Source: an uncultured Photobacterium sp.
GTDB lineage: Bacteria; Pseudomonadota; Gammaproteobacteria; Enterobacterales; Vibrionaceae
DNA length: 64,000 nucleotides
Direction of reading: 5' to 3'
Assembly (NCBI RefSeq): GCF_947502415.1
Contig: NZ_CANMZV010000001.1
Coordinates: forward strand, 186,001 to 250,000
Shown: in pieces, positions 1 to 8,731 of the stretch
Position numbering within the stretch: position 1 is the stretch's first letter
Layout: each line of letters begins with the position of its first letter
Notes under the pieces: model-generated
Told to the model about the DNA's origin: nothing
Databases searched by the model: none
What the model saw: the letters and a program-made list of their open reading frames with translations, nothing else
Position numbers and translations under genes: made by a program

Positions 1-585
1 CTTATAACCTTCAAGTTCCAGCTGATTGAGTTCGAAGTTACGCAAGCCGCCCCAGATAGCATCGACTTTGCCTGAAGCAAGCGACGAAGAAAGTGCCCAA
101 CCCACATTAATGATTTTTACTTTGTCCATGCTGATACCGGCAGAACGTAACATAGTGCCGATGGTGGCCTCTTCATTGCCACCGATAGCGACACCAATGT
201 TTTTGCCGCTAAGATCTGCCAATGATTTGATCCCGGATTTGTCCAGAACGATGAGAGAGTTTAATGGCCCCGATATCAGAGTGGCTGAACGCACCAGAGG
301 TAAACCTGCTGCAGCACTTGAAATGAGAGTACTTTGATAGGAAACGGCCATGTCAATTTTGCCGGCAGCAACCAGTTTGTCCGGGATGCTAGGGTCGGCA
401 GGCTCTTGGAGCTCGATTTCCAGTCCTTGTTCGTTAAACCAGCCTTTTTCTTGTGCCAGGATAATCGGGCCGTGGTTAGGGTTTACAAACCAGTCCAGCA
501 TCAGGCTCAATTTTTCTGCTGTCGCATTAAATGAAGCCACCGAGAGTAAAAAGGTTGCGATGCTGTGCAGTAACAGTTTTTTCAT
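1..585 (-). CDS. thiY: ThiY-like ABC transporter substrate-binding protein (partial, runs off window)
   Basis: Seen: an open minus-strand frame from an ATG at 585 to the window edge (195 codons). It begins with a signal peptide (MKKLLLHSIATFLLS) and continues as an NMT1/THI5-like periplasmic binding protein with LMLDWFVNPNHGPIILAQEKGWF near the mature N-terminus, quoted here in part as LMLDWFVNPNHG. The C-terminus lies outside the window. Known: ThiY binds the thiamine breakdown product formylaminopyrimidine and delivers it to ThiX/ThiZ in the inner membrane. Context: last gene of the riboswitch-led thiD-thiZ-thiX-thiY operon, 88 bp after thiX, with a spacer rich in A and T. The substrate is assigned from operon context. 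Confidence 0.88.
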   Translation of the reverse strand, partial: MKKLLLHSIATFLLSVASFNATAEKLSLMLDWFVNPNHGPIILAQEKGWFNEQGLEIELQEPADPSIPDKLVAAGKIDMAVSYQSTLISSAAAGLPLVRSATLISGPLNSLIVLDKSGIKSLADLSGKNIGVAIGGNEEATIGTMLRSAGISMDKVKIINVGWALSSSLASGKVDAIWGGLRNFELNQLELEGYK

Positions 586-673
586 TAAGTATTCCTTTAT
601 ATAGTTTTACTTATTAATAGCTTATTGTTATACGAGTCTGAAATTCATATTCACTGTGTTATTTCAGCTAGTG

Positions 674-1432
674 TCATTTGTCTTGCCACGGAATTGCTTT
701 TTTCAAGAGCCGATCGGCAGTGAAATAAAGGCTGATTGAGAAGAATGCCAGGATGAAAAGGGCGGCAAACATTTCATCCACGAACATACGGGCATTTGCC
801 TGAAGCATTAAATAACCAAGTCCTTCGCTGGAACCCACCCACTCGCCAATAACAGTACCAATAGGTGCAACAACGGCAGCGACACGGATCCCGGATGCCA
901 AGGTTGGTAATGCCGCTGGTAATCTGATTTGCCAAAGTAGCTGCCAACGTGTAGCTCCCATGGTTTTAGCCAGATCCAGATAGCCGCTTGGTGTTTGGCG
1001 CAGGCCGTCGTAGCAGCAGGTTGTAACCGGGAAAAAGATGATTAAGGCCGCCATGACCACTTTTGATGCTACACCGTAACCGAGCCAGAGCATCAGGATT
1101 GGAGCGATCGCAAAGACAGGAATCGCCTGACTGGTTATCAGAATAGGAAGCAGCCAGCGTCGCAACGGAGCAAATAGCAGCATCTGCAAGGCGAAAAACA
1201 GTCCCATGAAAAGCCCGAGTAGTAATCCCATTATGATTTCAGATCCAGTCACCATCGCGTGGATCCATAAGATGTCGTAGCGTTCAACAAGTTTGCTGAA
1301 TACCGCAACAGGCCCGGGTAAGATGAATGATGGAAGTTCAAATAGCACGATGGCGACTTGCCATAGAGCCAACATGCCACTGCCGCTAATTAAAATGCGC
1401 AACATGCGTTTCGATAGTCGAAAATCAGCCAT
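674..1432 (-). CDS. thiX: ThiX-like ABC transporter permease
   Basis: Inner-membrane permease (252 aa) of the BPD_transp_1 family, with about six hydrophobic segments and the EAA-type cytoplasmic loop (TMGATRWQLLWQIRLPAALP) that docks on the ATPase. The start chosen is the ATG at 1432 (MADFRLSK). It overlaps the ATPase stop by 8 nt (ATGGCTGA), which indicates translational coupling; a longer frame back to 1486 would overlap ATPase coding far more. Function inferred with its partners: uptake of thiamine pyrimidine precursors. It resembles nitrate/taurine-type permeases generally, so the substrate comes from linkage to thiD and the riboswitch. Confidence 0.88.
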   Translation of the reverse strand: MADFRLSKRMLRILISGSGMLALWQVAIVLFELPSFILPGPVAVFSKLVERYDILWIHAMVTGSEIIMGLLLGLFMGLFFALQMLLFAPLRRWLLPILITSQAIPVFAIAPILMLWLGYGVASKVVMAALIIFFPVTTCCYDGLRQTPSGYLDLAKTMGATRWQLLWQIRLPAALPTLASGIRVAAVVAPIGTVIGEWVGSSEGLGYLMLQANARMFVDEMFAALFILAFFSISLYFTADRLLKKAIPWQDK

Positions 1433-2213
1433 AATCCTGCTCCAGTAACTCGATGATAGCTTGCTGATGAACTGCCGTTTCGGCATTAAATGTCCTTGGT
1501 GGGGGTGTGAGCGGGACCTCCAGACTGGTTAGCTGCGCGGGCTTACCGGACATAACATAGATACTATGTCCTAGACGTAATGCTTCCTGGGGATCATGAG
1601 TGATCAGCAGTACGGTACAACCTTTTAACAGCTGAGCTGAAAGATTCTGCAGTTTATAGCGGGTAACGGCATCTAAAGCAGAGAAGGGTTCATCCATCAG
1701 CACCAGCGATTTGTTCTGCATCAGTGTTCTGGCAAGGGCAACCCGTTGGCGCATTCCCCCTGAGAGTTGTTGCGGCATTGCTGATGCGTATTGTTTAAGA
1801 TCAATAGCTTCTAGTAGTTCAATGGCTTTATCCGTTTCTGATTTCGTCGCTGAAGCTTGGTTTGGACGAATGCCCAACCGTTGACTTAAACATACGTTAT
1901 CTAACACAGTGAGCCATGGCAGCAGGAGATCTTGCTGTGCCATATAGGCAATACGGTTCGATAATGGTTGGTTATCTGAGGTAATAAGCTCGCCGCTCCA
2001 GTTGATCTGAGCGTCGAGCAAGCCAGCAACGTGTCGTAGCAACGTCGTTTTTCCGCAACCACTTTTGCCCAGCAGACATGTCCACTGACCAGAAGGTAAC
2101 CTCAGGTTAAGATTTGAAAACAGCGCTTGTTCGGAATCATTGTAAGTCAGAGACAAGTTTTTGAGGTGTACATCAGTGGCGAGTCCGGAATGGGCTGATA
2201 TATGTTGATTCAT
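1425..2213 (-). CDS. thiZ: ThiZ-like ABC transporter ATP-binding protein
   Basis: Cytoplasmic ATPase (262 aa) of the nitrate/taurine-type importer class. Visible motifs in order: Walker A GKSGCGKTT near residue 50, Q-loop YMAQQDLLLPW, signature LSGGMRQR, Walker B LVLMDEPFSALD, and the switch His in LLITHDPQEA. All catalytic residues are present. The ATG at 2213 overlaps the thiD stop as ATGA, so the two genes are probably translationally coupled. It powers ThiX for uptake of pyrimidine precursors bound by ThiY. Confidence 0.9.
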   Translation of the reverse strand: MNQHISAHSGLATDVHLKNLSLTYNDSEQALFSNLNLRLPSGQWTCLLGKSGCGKTTLLRHVAGLLDAQINWSGELITSDNQPLSNRIAYMAQQDLLLPWLTVLDNVCLSQRLGIRPNQASATKSETDKAIELLEAIDLKQYASAMPQQLSGGMRQRVALARTLMQNKSLVLMDEPFSALDAVTRYKLQNLSAQLLKGCTVLLITHDPQEALRLGHSIYVMSGKPAQLTSLEVPLTPPPRTFNAETAVHQQAIIELLEQDYG

Positions 2214-3046
2214 TGTTGCTGCTCTGGCTTGAAGTGTCCGGCAAAAAAATGATGGACAGGGCCGTGACCCGACCCGACCTCAAGGTTATTTGCATGTTGA
2301 ATTGCTTGGGTGATATAGGTTTTTGCATGCTGAACAGCGTCGATGAGCTCAAAGCCTTGAGCCAGGAATGAGGCTGTCGCGGCTGACAGGGTACAGCCGG
2401 TGCCATGGGTGTTGCGGGTATTGATGCGAGGTGTACTCATACGGAGCACGTCATCAGCAAGGATCAAAAAATCTGTACTGTTTTCTTCTTGTTCAAGATG
2501 ACCACCTTTAAGAAGTATTGAGCGGGCTCCGACTTTTCGTAAAGCTGCGATCATGTTGCTCATTTCCTGCTCATTTAGTGGCAGATCTGCACCAAGCAGT
2601 GCTGCGGCTTCAGGTAGATTAGGGGTGATCACATCAGCAAGAGGTAACAGTTCAGATTTGAGGGTTGAAATGGCCTCTTGGTGTAATAAAAGATCACCGC
2701 TGGTGGCGACCATTACAGGATCAACAACCAGAAAGTCAGGTTGGTATTGGTGAAGTTTTTTGGCAACAGAACGGATGATATCGGCATCGCTGAGCATGCC
2801 GATTTTGACAGCCTTGATATCAAGATCGCTGAAAACGGCATCAAGCTGTTGTTCGATAAAGCTCGGTTCAACAGGATAGATACCAGATACACCTTGGGTA
2901 TTTTGCGCTGTCAGGGCAGTGATCACTGAGCAAGCATATCCGCCGGTTGCTGAAATGGCCTTGATATCGGCCTGTATACCAGCACCGCCACCGCTGTCGG
3001 AGCCTGCAATTGTTAACGTAATAGGTGTGTTGGATGGAACTGCCAT
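2210..3046 (-). CDS. thiD: Hydroxymethylpyrimidine/phosphomethylpyrimidine kinase ThiD
   Basis: Ribokinase-fold enzyme (278 aa) that phosphorylates HMP to HMP-P and then HMP-PP, the pyrimidine donor for thiamine phosphate synthesis. Seen: N-terminal TIAGSDSGGGAGIQADIK, the substrate/ATP region DPVMVATSGDLLL, and the C-terminal anion-hole/catalytic motif NTHGTGCTLSAATASFLAQG. Length matches the family. First gene of the operon, about 80 nt downstream of the TPP riboswitch, with an AAAAAGGT ribosome-binding site about 9 nt before the ATG. The combination couples precursor import to its phosphorylation. No thiC, thiE or thiM lies in the window. Confidence 0.95.
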   Translation of the reverse strand: MAVPSNTPITLTIAGSDSGGGAGIQADIKAISATGGYACSVITALTAQNTQGVSGIYPVEPSFIEQQLDAVFSDLDIKAVKIGMLSDADIIRSVAKKLHQYQPDFLVVDPVMVATSGDLLLHQEAISTLKSELLPLADVITPNLPEAAALLGADLPLNEQEMSNMIAALRKVGARSILLKGGHLEQEENSTDFLILADDVLRMSTPRINTRNTHGTGCTLSAATASFLAQGFELIDAVQHAKTYITQAIQHANNLEVGSGHGPVHHFFAGHFKPEQQQ

Positions 3047-3127
3047 AGCGACTACCTTTTTGTAGTAGTGCGCAGGGTAGCAGGTATCGCAGACAGGGCT
3101 GCCTGGAAAGCGCCTGTATTGATACGA

Positions 3128-3211
3128 TTGCTAGTTCCCTACGCCATTATTAAATGGATCAGGTTCAACGGGTCCCACCAGAGTGGTCTCAGCCAAAGGC
3201 TCCCCGACTAA
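3128..3211 (-). promoter_or_regulatory. TPP riboswitch (THI element)
   Basis: On the minus strand the leader of thiD carries the conserved THI-box blocks in order: CGGGGAGCC, GGCTGAGA, a P3 stem-loop, GGGACCCGTTGAACCTGATC (the pyrimidine and pyrophosphate sensor segments), and GGCGTAGGGAACTAGC. Known: TPP binding represses thiamine genes in gamma-proteobacteria, usually by hiding the ribosome-binding site. Downstream, before the thiD start, there is a short CAGGC/GTCTG hairpin but no clear T-run, so translational control is more likely than termination. Confidence 0.95.
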
Positions 3212-3410
3212 CATATAAATTCTTTTCTGAACTTTGCAATTATCCCAATTGATATTAAACAGCAGCTTATGCTGTTATCAATTGGTTGGCTATTCTAACC
3301 ATGTTTTTTATGAGAGGGCAAATAGGAAAGGCGCAAATTGTTGTTCAGTTTGGTATTAATTGAACAAGATGAGGTGTGATTGAGTGATTTTTCGCAGTAG
3401 GAAAGAGGCG

Positions 3411-3439
3411 TTGGGCTGCTAGTGAAACTAGCAGCCCAA
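3411..3439. terminator. Strong hairpin after the two-repeat lipoprotein gene
   Basis: Perfect inverted repeat TTGGGCTGCTAGT / ACTAGCAGCCCAA with a 3-nt loop, 7 bp beyond the stop of the minus-strand lipoprotein gene. It lacks a clean T-run on either side, so it may be a terminator or an mRNA 3'-protecting hairpin. Confidence 0.6.
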
Positions 3440-3445
3440 GTACGA

Positions 3446-4033
3446 TTAGTAGGCAACTGTTGTGTGTTTGCAGCGGTAGATATCTGCAACAACAGATGTT
3501 GGCTTATTACCGTTTGAATCAATAATTTTCGTGATATGGAAACGGTTGCCACCCATCATGTATGTTTCATTAGAAAGTTCAATCTCAAGGTTATCCGGAG
3601 ATGTTTTTTCAACAACGTGGGTGTTCAGGATTTTACATTCGTTATTTTCAATTTCGGTGAACGTAATTGGTTTTACGCTATATGCTCCAGGCAGAAGTTC
3701 AACATTGCCTGCAGGTTTTGCTTTGTATGGTGATGGGCAGTTATATAACTCAGCTACAACACTGCTTGGGCGAGAGCGGTGGGTATCTAATACTGCCACG
3801 ATACGGTAGCGGTTACCGCCTGCCATGTAAGCTTCGTTTTTCAATTCACGTTCAACGTTATTAGGGTGCGCATCATCGATAGTATGTGTACCAACGATTT
3901 GGCAGTTTAATTGTTGTACGCCGATTTCTGAAATTGCAGTAACGGTACGGGCTTCCGGTTTTACTGGTACTTTTCTAGTCACGCACCCCGAAAGAATAAA
4001 AGCAGATAGGAGTAAAAGAGTAATTTTTTTCAT
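3446..4033 (-). CDS. Lipoprotein with two tandem cysteine-containing repeats
   Basis: 195 aa. N-terminal lipoprotein signal with lipobox LSGC (Cys about residue 16). The mature part contains two copies of a roughly 60-residue unit. Copy 1 runs from about 35 to 100 (core AYMAGGNRYRIV...SVVAELYNC) and copy 2 from about 122 to 190 (core TYMMGGNRFHIT...SVVADIYRC). Each copy has one Cys near its start and one at its end, consistent with a disulfide per repeat in the periplasm. The unit resembles small outer-membrane lipoproteins of the DUF4156/RcsF kind, but this is by eye only. Function unknown. It is a monocistronic gene after the thiamine operon, on the same strand. Confidence 0.8.
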   Translation of the reverse strand: MKKITLLLLSAFILSGCVTRKVPVKPEARTVTAISEIGVQQLNCQIVGTHTIDDAHPNNVERELKNEAYMAGGNRYRIVAVLDTHRSRPSSVVAELYNCPSPYKAKPAGNVELLPGAYSVKPITFTEIENNECKILNTHVVEKTSPDNLEIELSNETYMMGGNRFHITKIIDSNGNKPTSVVADIYRCKHTTVAY

Positions 4034-4424
4034 GTCGAACCTATAAAATAAGATGTATTAGAATACTAAGCACTCAAAAACATCTATGCCCTAACACCGA
4101 TGCAACCACTGAATTTAGCCAGCCTTACAACGGTAAAGCGCTATTAGCGTGGGTTTACATTACTGTAACAGGCTAATGAGTCATTAATTAGCCTATTATA
4201 TACATTAATCATCTAATAGAACATTGTTAAATTTGACATTTTTACTAGTGAAGTTGCGTATAAATATGATTTTTGGTGAATTTTTAAACATGGTAGATCC
4301 AGCCCTACATGTTTTGGGTTAATTGAACTTAGAAGCTACTTAGTAACATTCCTAATATGGAAAAAAGGCCGGGAGGTAATAGCAATTAGTCTTGTCATGC
4401 GTTGGTTACGGGGCTGGGTAAATC
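4034..4424. other. Gene-free spacer upstream of the lipoprotein gene
   Basis: AT-rich stretch with stops in all frames. It must hold the promoter of the minus-strand lipoprotein. I see no repeat, RNA gene or recognisable operator in it. Confidence 0.6.
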
Positions 4425-4456
4425 GAGCCTCTATCATTTTAATTAGATAGAGGCTT
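4425..4456. terminator. Hairpin terminator-like structure after FAD oxidase gene
   Basis: Perfect 10-bp inverted repeat AGCCTCTATC / GATAGAGGCT with a 10-nt loop, about 40 bp beyond the stop of the minus-strand FAD oxidase gene. No T-run follows on that strand. Confidence 0.55.
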
Positions 4457-4494
4457 GTCTGTTATTATAAATTGTTTGCAAAGTATCGGTTTGG

Positions 4495-6090
4495 TTAAAT
4501 GGTATTACTCAAAGTTGGCTCAGCTGAAGTAACCTTGTTTGTGCTCGATTTACCAATTTTTAGCTTCGAGCCGTTAGATTCTGAGTAGCCGTCTAGCCAG
4601 TATTTACCCGGAGACAAAATATGATTTGGATCCAGGGCACTCTTTAGAGTATTGAGAAGCTCGAGATTCGTGTTATCAATATAAGGTTTGATCGCATCAA
4701 ACATACCTGAACCGCTGCGGTATGGGCAGAAACCCGCTGATAGCAGGGCGTTGTCCAGTTCCTTATGGAAATCTCTGGCTTTCGCTATTTCTTCTTCGCT
4801 TTTACCAAACCGGATATTTGCTATCATCACGACGGCACGCTCGTTAACATTAGTCATGCTATATCTTTCTTCATAACCATATTTTTGAAAAACTTGATGG
4901 CATATAGACAGCATCTCTTTAATCTCCGTTTTCGAGAAACTGCTGACGGCACAAATCCAACGGAAGCAAGCGGGAAATTCTGAGGTTTTCATTTCAGATG
5001 TGGCTTCTCGGTGATCAAGCAGTGTTTTTATTGCGTCATCAGAAGGAATACCTTTTTTAAGGTCTATAACCAGTTGGAGCCCAGACAGGGCTGGGGATTT
5101 AAGGTATTGATTTAATTTACAAAGGAACTGCCAGCGGAAATCATCCATCATGAAGACACGGGCATGAGGAATGTTGCGCTTAATTGCTTGCTTAAAGTAC
5201 TTATAGCGAGCTTTTACAATTGCTTTAGGCCCAGCCAGGGATGTGGTCAGTACCCATGCACCGGCAGCTTTTGCAGCTAACTCACCAACGGCACGCGTCA
5301 TGCTTACGGTATGTACGCCACTGGTAATCACGCCTTTTAGTTTCAAATCAGCGATAGTCGCAACCATATCAGGGGCATCGGATTCATTTTTGCACATTAC
5401 CATTACCGTCGTTTGATATTCTGGTTTTGGTTGCAGAGCAATGGTCATCTCAAGCACAACGCCAAGATTTGATTGTGAAAAAAGGCCATTAAGCACTGGC
5501 CCAATCCCGTAAGGGTATAGGTGTTCAGCCTTACTTGTCTTGAACATACCCATCCCGGTAGTAATAACTTCACCTGTTGGTAGGAGTACACGCATTGAAA
5601 GAACACTACCAAAGCGATCACTGTAGTCAGTATGGCCAAAACCGCGCTCAAGTATGTTACCTACAATACTGGTATGTGAGCCAGCGGCTGTAATATCAAG
5701 TTGTAGGGATGAGTTGCTATCGACTAAGGCTTGATATAGCTGGAATTGGGTTATACCTGGTTGAACACGAACATAGGCATGATCTTCGTTAATCTCCAGA
5801 ACCTGAGACAGGCGGTTCAGGTTGATAATTACTTGGTGGGGCTGAGTGCCTTGTGCTGTACCGTAGCCCCAGTTACGTCCCTGGGCAACCGGGTGAACTT
5901 CAAACCCGTGTTCGTTGGCACCTATCACTGTTGCAATTAGCTGTTCTTCTGTTTCTGGCCATACGATGGCAGTAGGGGGAGTGATGCTTCCGTTGAGCGC
6001 TAAGCCGTATTCGCGAAGGGTTGCCTCGTCATGGGCTATTTGTTGGTGAGAGTAAATGTTGGAAAGTACTGTGAGTAAAGCAGAATCCAT
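4495..6090 (-). CDS. FAD-binding oxidoreductase (FAD_binding_4 / vanillyl-alcohol-oxidase-like)
   Basis: 531 aa if started at the ATG at 6090, which has AGGGA about 8 nt upstream; a GTG at 6120 in the same frame is the alternative. An N-terminal PP-loop FAD domain is visible (PTAIVWPETEEQL, VHPVAQGRNWGYG, INLNRLSQVLEI, YVRVQPGITQFQLYQAL, GSHTSIVGNILERG). A C-terminal substrate domain ends with a typical MFDAIKPYIDN...LDPNHILSPGKYW. This layout is that of 4-cresol/vanillyl-alcohol-type flavin oxidases. The substrate is unknown. Divergent from a FeeM-like acyltransferase with 273 bp between their starts, so the two may share regulation. Confidence 0.8.
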   Translation of the reverse strand: MDSALLTVLSNIYSHQQIAHDEATLREYGLALNGSITPPTAIVWPETEEQLIATVIGANEHGFEVHPVAQGRNWGYGTAQGTQPHQVIINLNRLSQVLEINEDHAYVRVQPGITQFQLYQALVDSNSSLQLDITAAGSHTSIVGNILERGFGHTDYSDRFGSVLSMRVLLPTGEVITTGMGMFKTSKAEHLYPYGIGPVLNGLFSQSNLGVVLEMTIALQPKPEYQTTVMVMCKNESDAPDMVATIADLKLKGVITSGVHTVSMTRAVGELAAKAAGAWVLTTSLAGPKAIVKARYKYFKQAIKRNIPHARVFMMDDFRWQFLCKLNQYLKSPALSGLQLVIDLKKGIPSDDAIKTLLDHREATSEMKTSEFPACFRWICAVSSFSKTEIKEMLSICHQVFQKYGYEERYSMTNVNERAVVMIANIRFGKSEEEIAKARDFHKELDNALLSAGFCPYRSGSGMFDAIKPYIDNTNLELLNTLKSALDPNHILSPGKYWLDGYSESNGSKLKIGKSSTNKVTSAEPTLSNTI

Positions 6091-6363
6091 GTTTGATATC
6101 CCTACTGATAGTTGTTTCACACATATGCCATGTCGTTTATGTTTTATTTAACAATGGCTTAGTCATGTTATTGTGCCGCAAAATATAAAAGATACAGTTA
6201 AAAAAGCAGTGATATGTGAGCTTCTTTGCATAAATGCTGGTAAGTATCTGACAGCAGTAGATTAATTTGGATAATGCAAAGTAACAGGAATAAAGGACAA
6301 TAAAATCTCGCTGAACAAGCATCTTTAGGTTACTTGGCTATACACTGAAAATTTGGAATTCTT

Positions 6364-7029
6364 ATGCAATATGACAGCCTGACGAACCACGTTTGTCGTA
6401 CCGAAGAAGAAAAAATCACTGCTTATAATATTCGTTATCAAGCTTATACAACCGTTGGATATAACCCAGTTTGTACGAGAGGGTTATTTACCGACAAGTA
6501 TGATGAAAAACCGAATAACATATCTTTTTTGCTTAAAGATAATGGTAAGCCTTTTGCTACGGTAAGGGCGAGTATATTGCACCGACCATTGGGGTGGGTC
6601 GATATTCCTTGCAAGGGAGGATTTGAATCTGAATTTGCCGAGCTTGAGAAAGAGTATGACACTATTATTGAAATGGGTCGTTTAGCGGTTATACCGGAAA
6701 AGCGAGGGTTGGAGTCAGTCGCACCTCTGGCGTTATTTAGTAATATTTATATGATTGATGAGCGATTTGGCCGAACGGCAATAGTTTGTGGTTCAAGTAA
6801 AAAACATAAACGGTTTTATGAGCGCTTAGGAATGAAAAGTCTTTGCGGGTTTGCTCCTCGTCCCAATACAGCCATCGATTTGACGTTAATGGCAAAAGAT
6901 CTGGACCTGGATGAGTTTATTAGTCGCGGTTATTTAGATGAATATACGATTAGACGCCTTATTCCAACGTTTCCTGATGATGTGATAAAAAAAATTAGCC
7001 AGCCAGAGCAGCTTGTTGTTGAAGTATGA
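6364..7029 (+). CDS. FeeM-like N-acyl amino acid synthase (GNAT/autoinducer-synthase fold)
   Basis: 221 aa. The pattern fits the N-acyl amino acid synthase FeeM / LuxI-related group of acyltransferases: AYNIRYQAY near the N-terminus, FTDKYDEKPNN, GKPFATVRAS, a central IIEMGRLAVIPEKRG strand-loop that corresponds to the acyl-donor site, and HKRFYERLGM as the last GNAT element. Members known from soil DNA transfer fatty-acyl chains from acyl-ACP to an amino acid. No dedicated ACP lies nearby. Divergent from an FAD oxidase that could modify the product; this link is inference. A strong terminator follows directly. Confidence 0.7.
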   Translation: MQYDSLTNHVCRTEEEKITAYNIRYQAYTTVGYNPVCTRGLFTDKYDEKPNNISFLLKDNGKPFATVRASILHRPLGWVDIPCKGGFESEFAELEKEYDTIIEMGRLAVIPEKRGLESVAPLALFSNIYMIDERFGRTAIVCGSSKKHKRFYERLGMKSLCGFAPRPNTAIDLTLMAKDLDLDEFISRGYLDEYTIRRLIPTFPDDVIKKISQPEQLVVEV

Positions 7030-7030
7030 A

Positions 7031-7060
7031 AGAAAAAAGGCGCTTAAACGCGCCTTTTTC
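7031..7060. terminator. Bidirectional rho-independent terminator
   Basis: GGCGC / GCGCC stem with a TTAAAC loop, flanked by AAAAAA on the left and TTTTT on the right. It ends the FeeM-like gene and the convergent phnA gene. Confidence 0.9.
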
Positions 7061-7084
7061 ATACCGTTCTTGCTGTAAATATAA

Positions 7085-7657
7085 TTACATTTTTTTACAG
7101 TAAGCTGCGATGATAACCATATTTGTACCAGCTGCTTTACCAGAGACATGCAGAGGGTTATTAGTCAGGCGAATACCACGAACCGCAGTACCTTGCTTAA
7201 TTACAAGGCTAGAACCTTTTACTGGTAGATCTTTGATGATAGTAACGTTGTCACCAGCCTGTAGTGGAGTACCGTTTACATCTACAGTTTGTACTGAATC
7301 AAGTTCTTCAGCCGCGATACCTTTTTCAGCCCACTCAATGGTGTCTTCTTCCAGGTACATCATATCCAGCAGATCTTGAGCCCAGGTTTCAGAAGAAAGA
7401 CGTTTTAGCATACGGTAAGCCATTACCTGAACTGCAGGCACTTGGCTCCACATGCTGTCGTTCAGACAACGCCAGTGGTTCTGATCCATAGTGTCAGCAT
7501 TTTCGATTTGACTACGGCAAGTGCCACAGACCATTACACAGCTACCTGCAGTAGTGTCAGGAGAAGCTGGTACTTCAAATACGCTCAGATTGTCTTCAGA
7601 TGAACAAAGCTCACATTTAGAGCCAGAGCGCTCTTTAACGATATTTTCGATAGTCAT
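7085..7657 (-). CDS. phnA: PhnA-family zinc-ribbon protein (YjdM-like)
   Basis: 190 aa from the ATG at 7657 (MTIENIVKERSG); an upstream in-frame start at 7702 is less likely. N-terminal zinc ribbon with two Cys pairs (CELC and CGTC, about residues 14-60), a middle linker, and the C-terminal PhnA domain (DVNGTPLQAGDNV...IIAAYCKKM). Longer than the 111-residue E. coli protein, as in other vibrio homologues. Despite the name, E. coli PhnA is not needed for phosphonate breakdown and its role is unclear. Monocistronic, convergent with the FeeM-like gene. Confidence 0.85.
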   Translation of the reverse strand: MTIENIVKERSGSKCELCSSEDNLSVFEVPASPDTTAGSCVMVCGTCRSQIENADTMDQNHWRCLNDSMWSQVPAVQVMAYRMLKRLSSETWAQDLLDMMYLEEDTIEWAEKGIAAEELDSVQTVDVNGTPLQAGDNVTIIKDLPVKGSSLVIKQGTAVRGIRLTNNPLHVSGKAAGTNMVIIAAYCKKM

Positions 7658-8040
7658 AAGGAATAGTCCGTAGATTTGTTGTGGCAATATTATGCCCAGC
7701 ATTTAGTGATAAGGGAAGAATTCCGGCTAGAGATCACAGTTATTCATCACACATATGTGTTTTTCAGTATAGTTAATGACCATTTTTGACTGTTGGGCTG
7801 GTATTTTGTATTAAATGGCAAGAACTGTAATTGTGTAAAAAAAGAAAGTTTAACTCGGTGTTTCTTATCTAAAATAATTAACTGCTCATGCAATTTAGTT
7901 TAGGTGCAACAGTTTGTAATTGCGTTGATTCTTGACATTAATGGTGGTTTATATGGCTTGTTGGGGTAAGTTTGGAATAATGTTAAATAAAAGCTAATAT
8001 TAAATGAGCTAATTAAATATAACTAAACAAGGGAATGATA
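7658..8040. other. AT-rich spacer
   Basis: Divergent promoter region between phnA and the small lipoprotein gene, with many A/T tracts. No RNA gene, repeat or clear operator could be identified. Confidence 0.6.
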
Positions 8041-8529
8041 ATGAACAAGGTTGTATATTTATTATCTGTATTGGCGCTAGTAGGGTGTAATGAGGACGAT
8101 CTTACAGATTTAGTACAAGGGAATACAAAAGTATTTACTGTAACCGGGGCGAATGTTCAAAGTAAGTTGGGAGCTATTGACCCTGGTTATTATGATATTA
8201 ATTCAATAACAAACGGGATGGGTAGTACACCTGATAATCTACCGGTTGCTTCAAAAGCTACTTTAGAGAATTTGGGTATTAAAGTTGAAGGCGAAGGATG
8301 TGGAAAAATAGAGATAACACATCCATTATGTTTCGAAGACGGTAATACTAATAGTTGTCTTCCATCAGAAATAAATATGCTTGGTCTTGCTGTTTATACG
8401 ATTGATTTAGATAAAGTGAAAATGGCCAGTGATAATGGATTTTATCCAACGCTAGCGACAGATGTTGGTGGTTTGTATGTTGATATAAAGTATCAGGAAG
8501 TGAATTGTTCTTATTTAAGTAGTCTGTAA
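8041..8529 (+). CDS. Small lipoprotein of unknown function upstream of the secreted protease
   Basis: 162 aa from the ATG at 8041, which has AAGGGA 7 nt upstream; another ATG at 8035 is too close to that site. The signal ends in lipobox ALVGC. The mature protein is acidic with four or five Cys residues (VEGEGCGKIEITHPLCFEDG, NSCLPSE, NCSYL), suggesting disulfides. No family recognised. It lies about 200 bp before a GlyGly-CTERM protease on the same strand; a functional link is possible but unproven. Confidence 0.65.
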   Translation: MNKVVYLLSVLALVGCNEDDLTDLVQGNTKVFTVTGANVQSKLGAIDPGYYDINSITNGMGSTPDNLPVASKATLENLGIKVEGEGCGKIEITHPLCFEDGNTNSCLPSEINMLGLAVYTIDLDKVKMASDNGFYPTLATDVGGLYVDIKYQEVNCSYLSSL

Positions 8530-8731
8530 TTAATGTATGTCACATTTTAATTAAGAATTAACTCAATAGTAATGAACCAGTTTTTGCGAGAGACTTCTAA
8601 GTTGTGGTTTCTTGATATTTTATTTGCAGCAATAGAGAAATGAAGTCGTTCGCATTATTTTTTATTTCATTATCTTAAGTGTTACCTGAGTGATAGTTTG
8701 ATTGCCATTTCTATACCTTTGGTGGTGCTTA

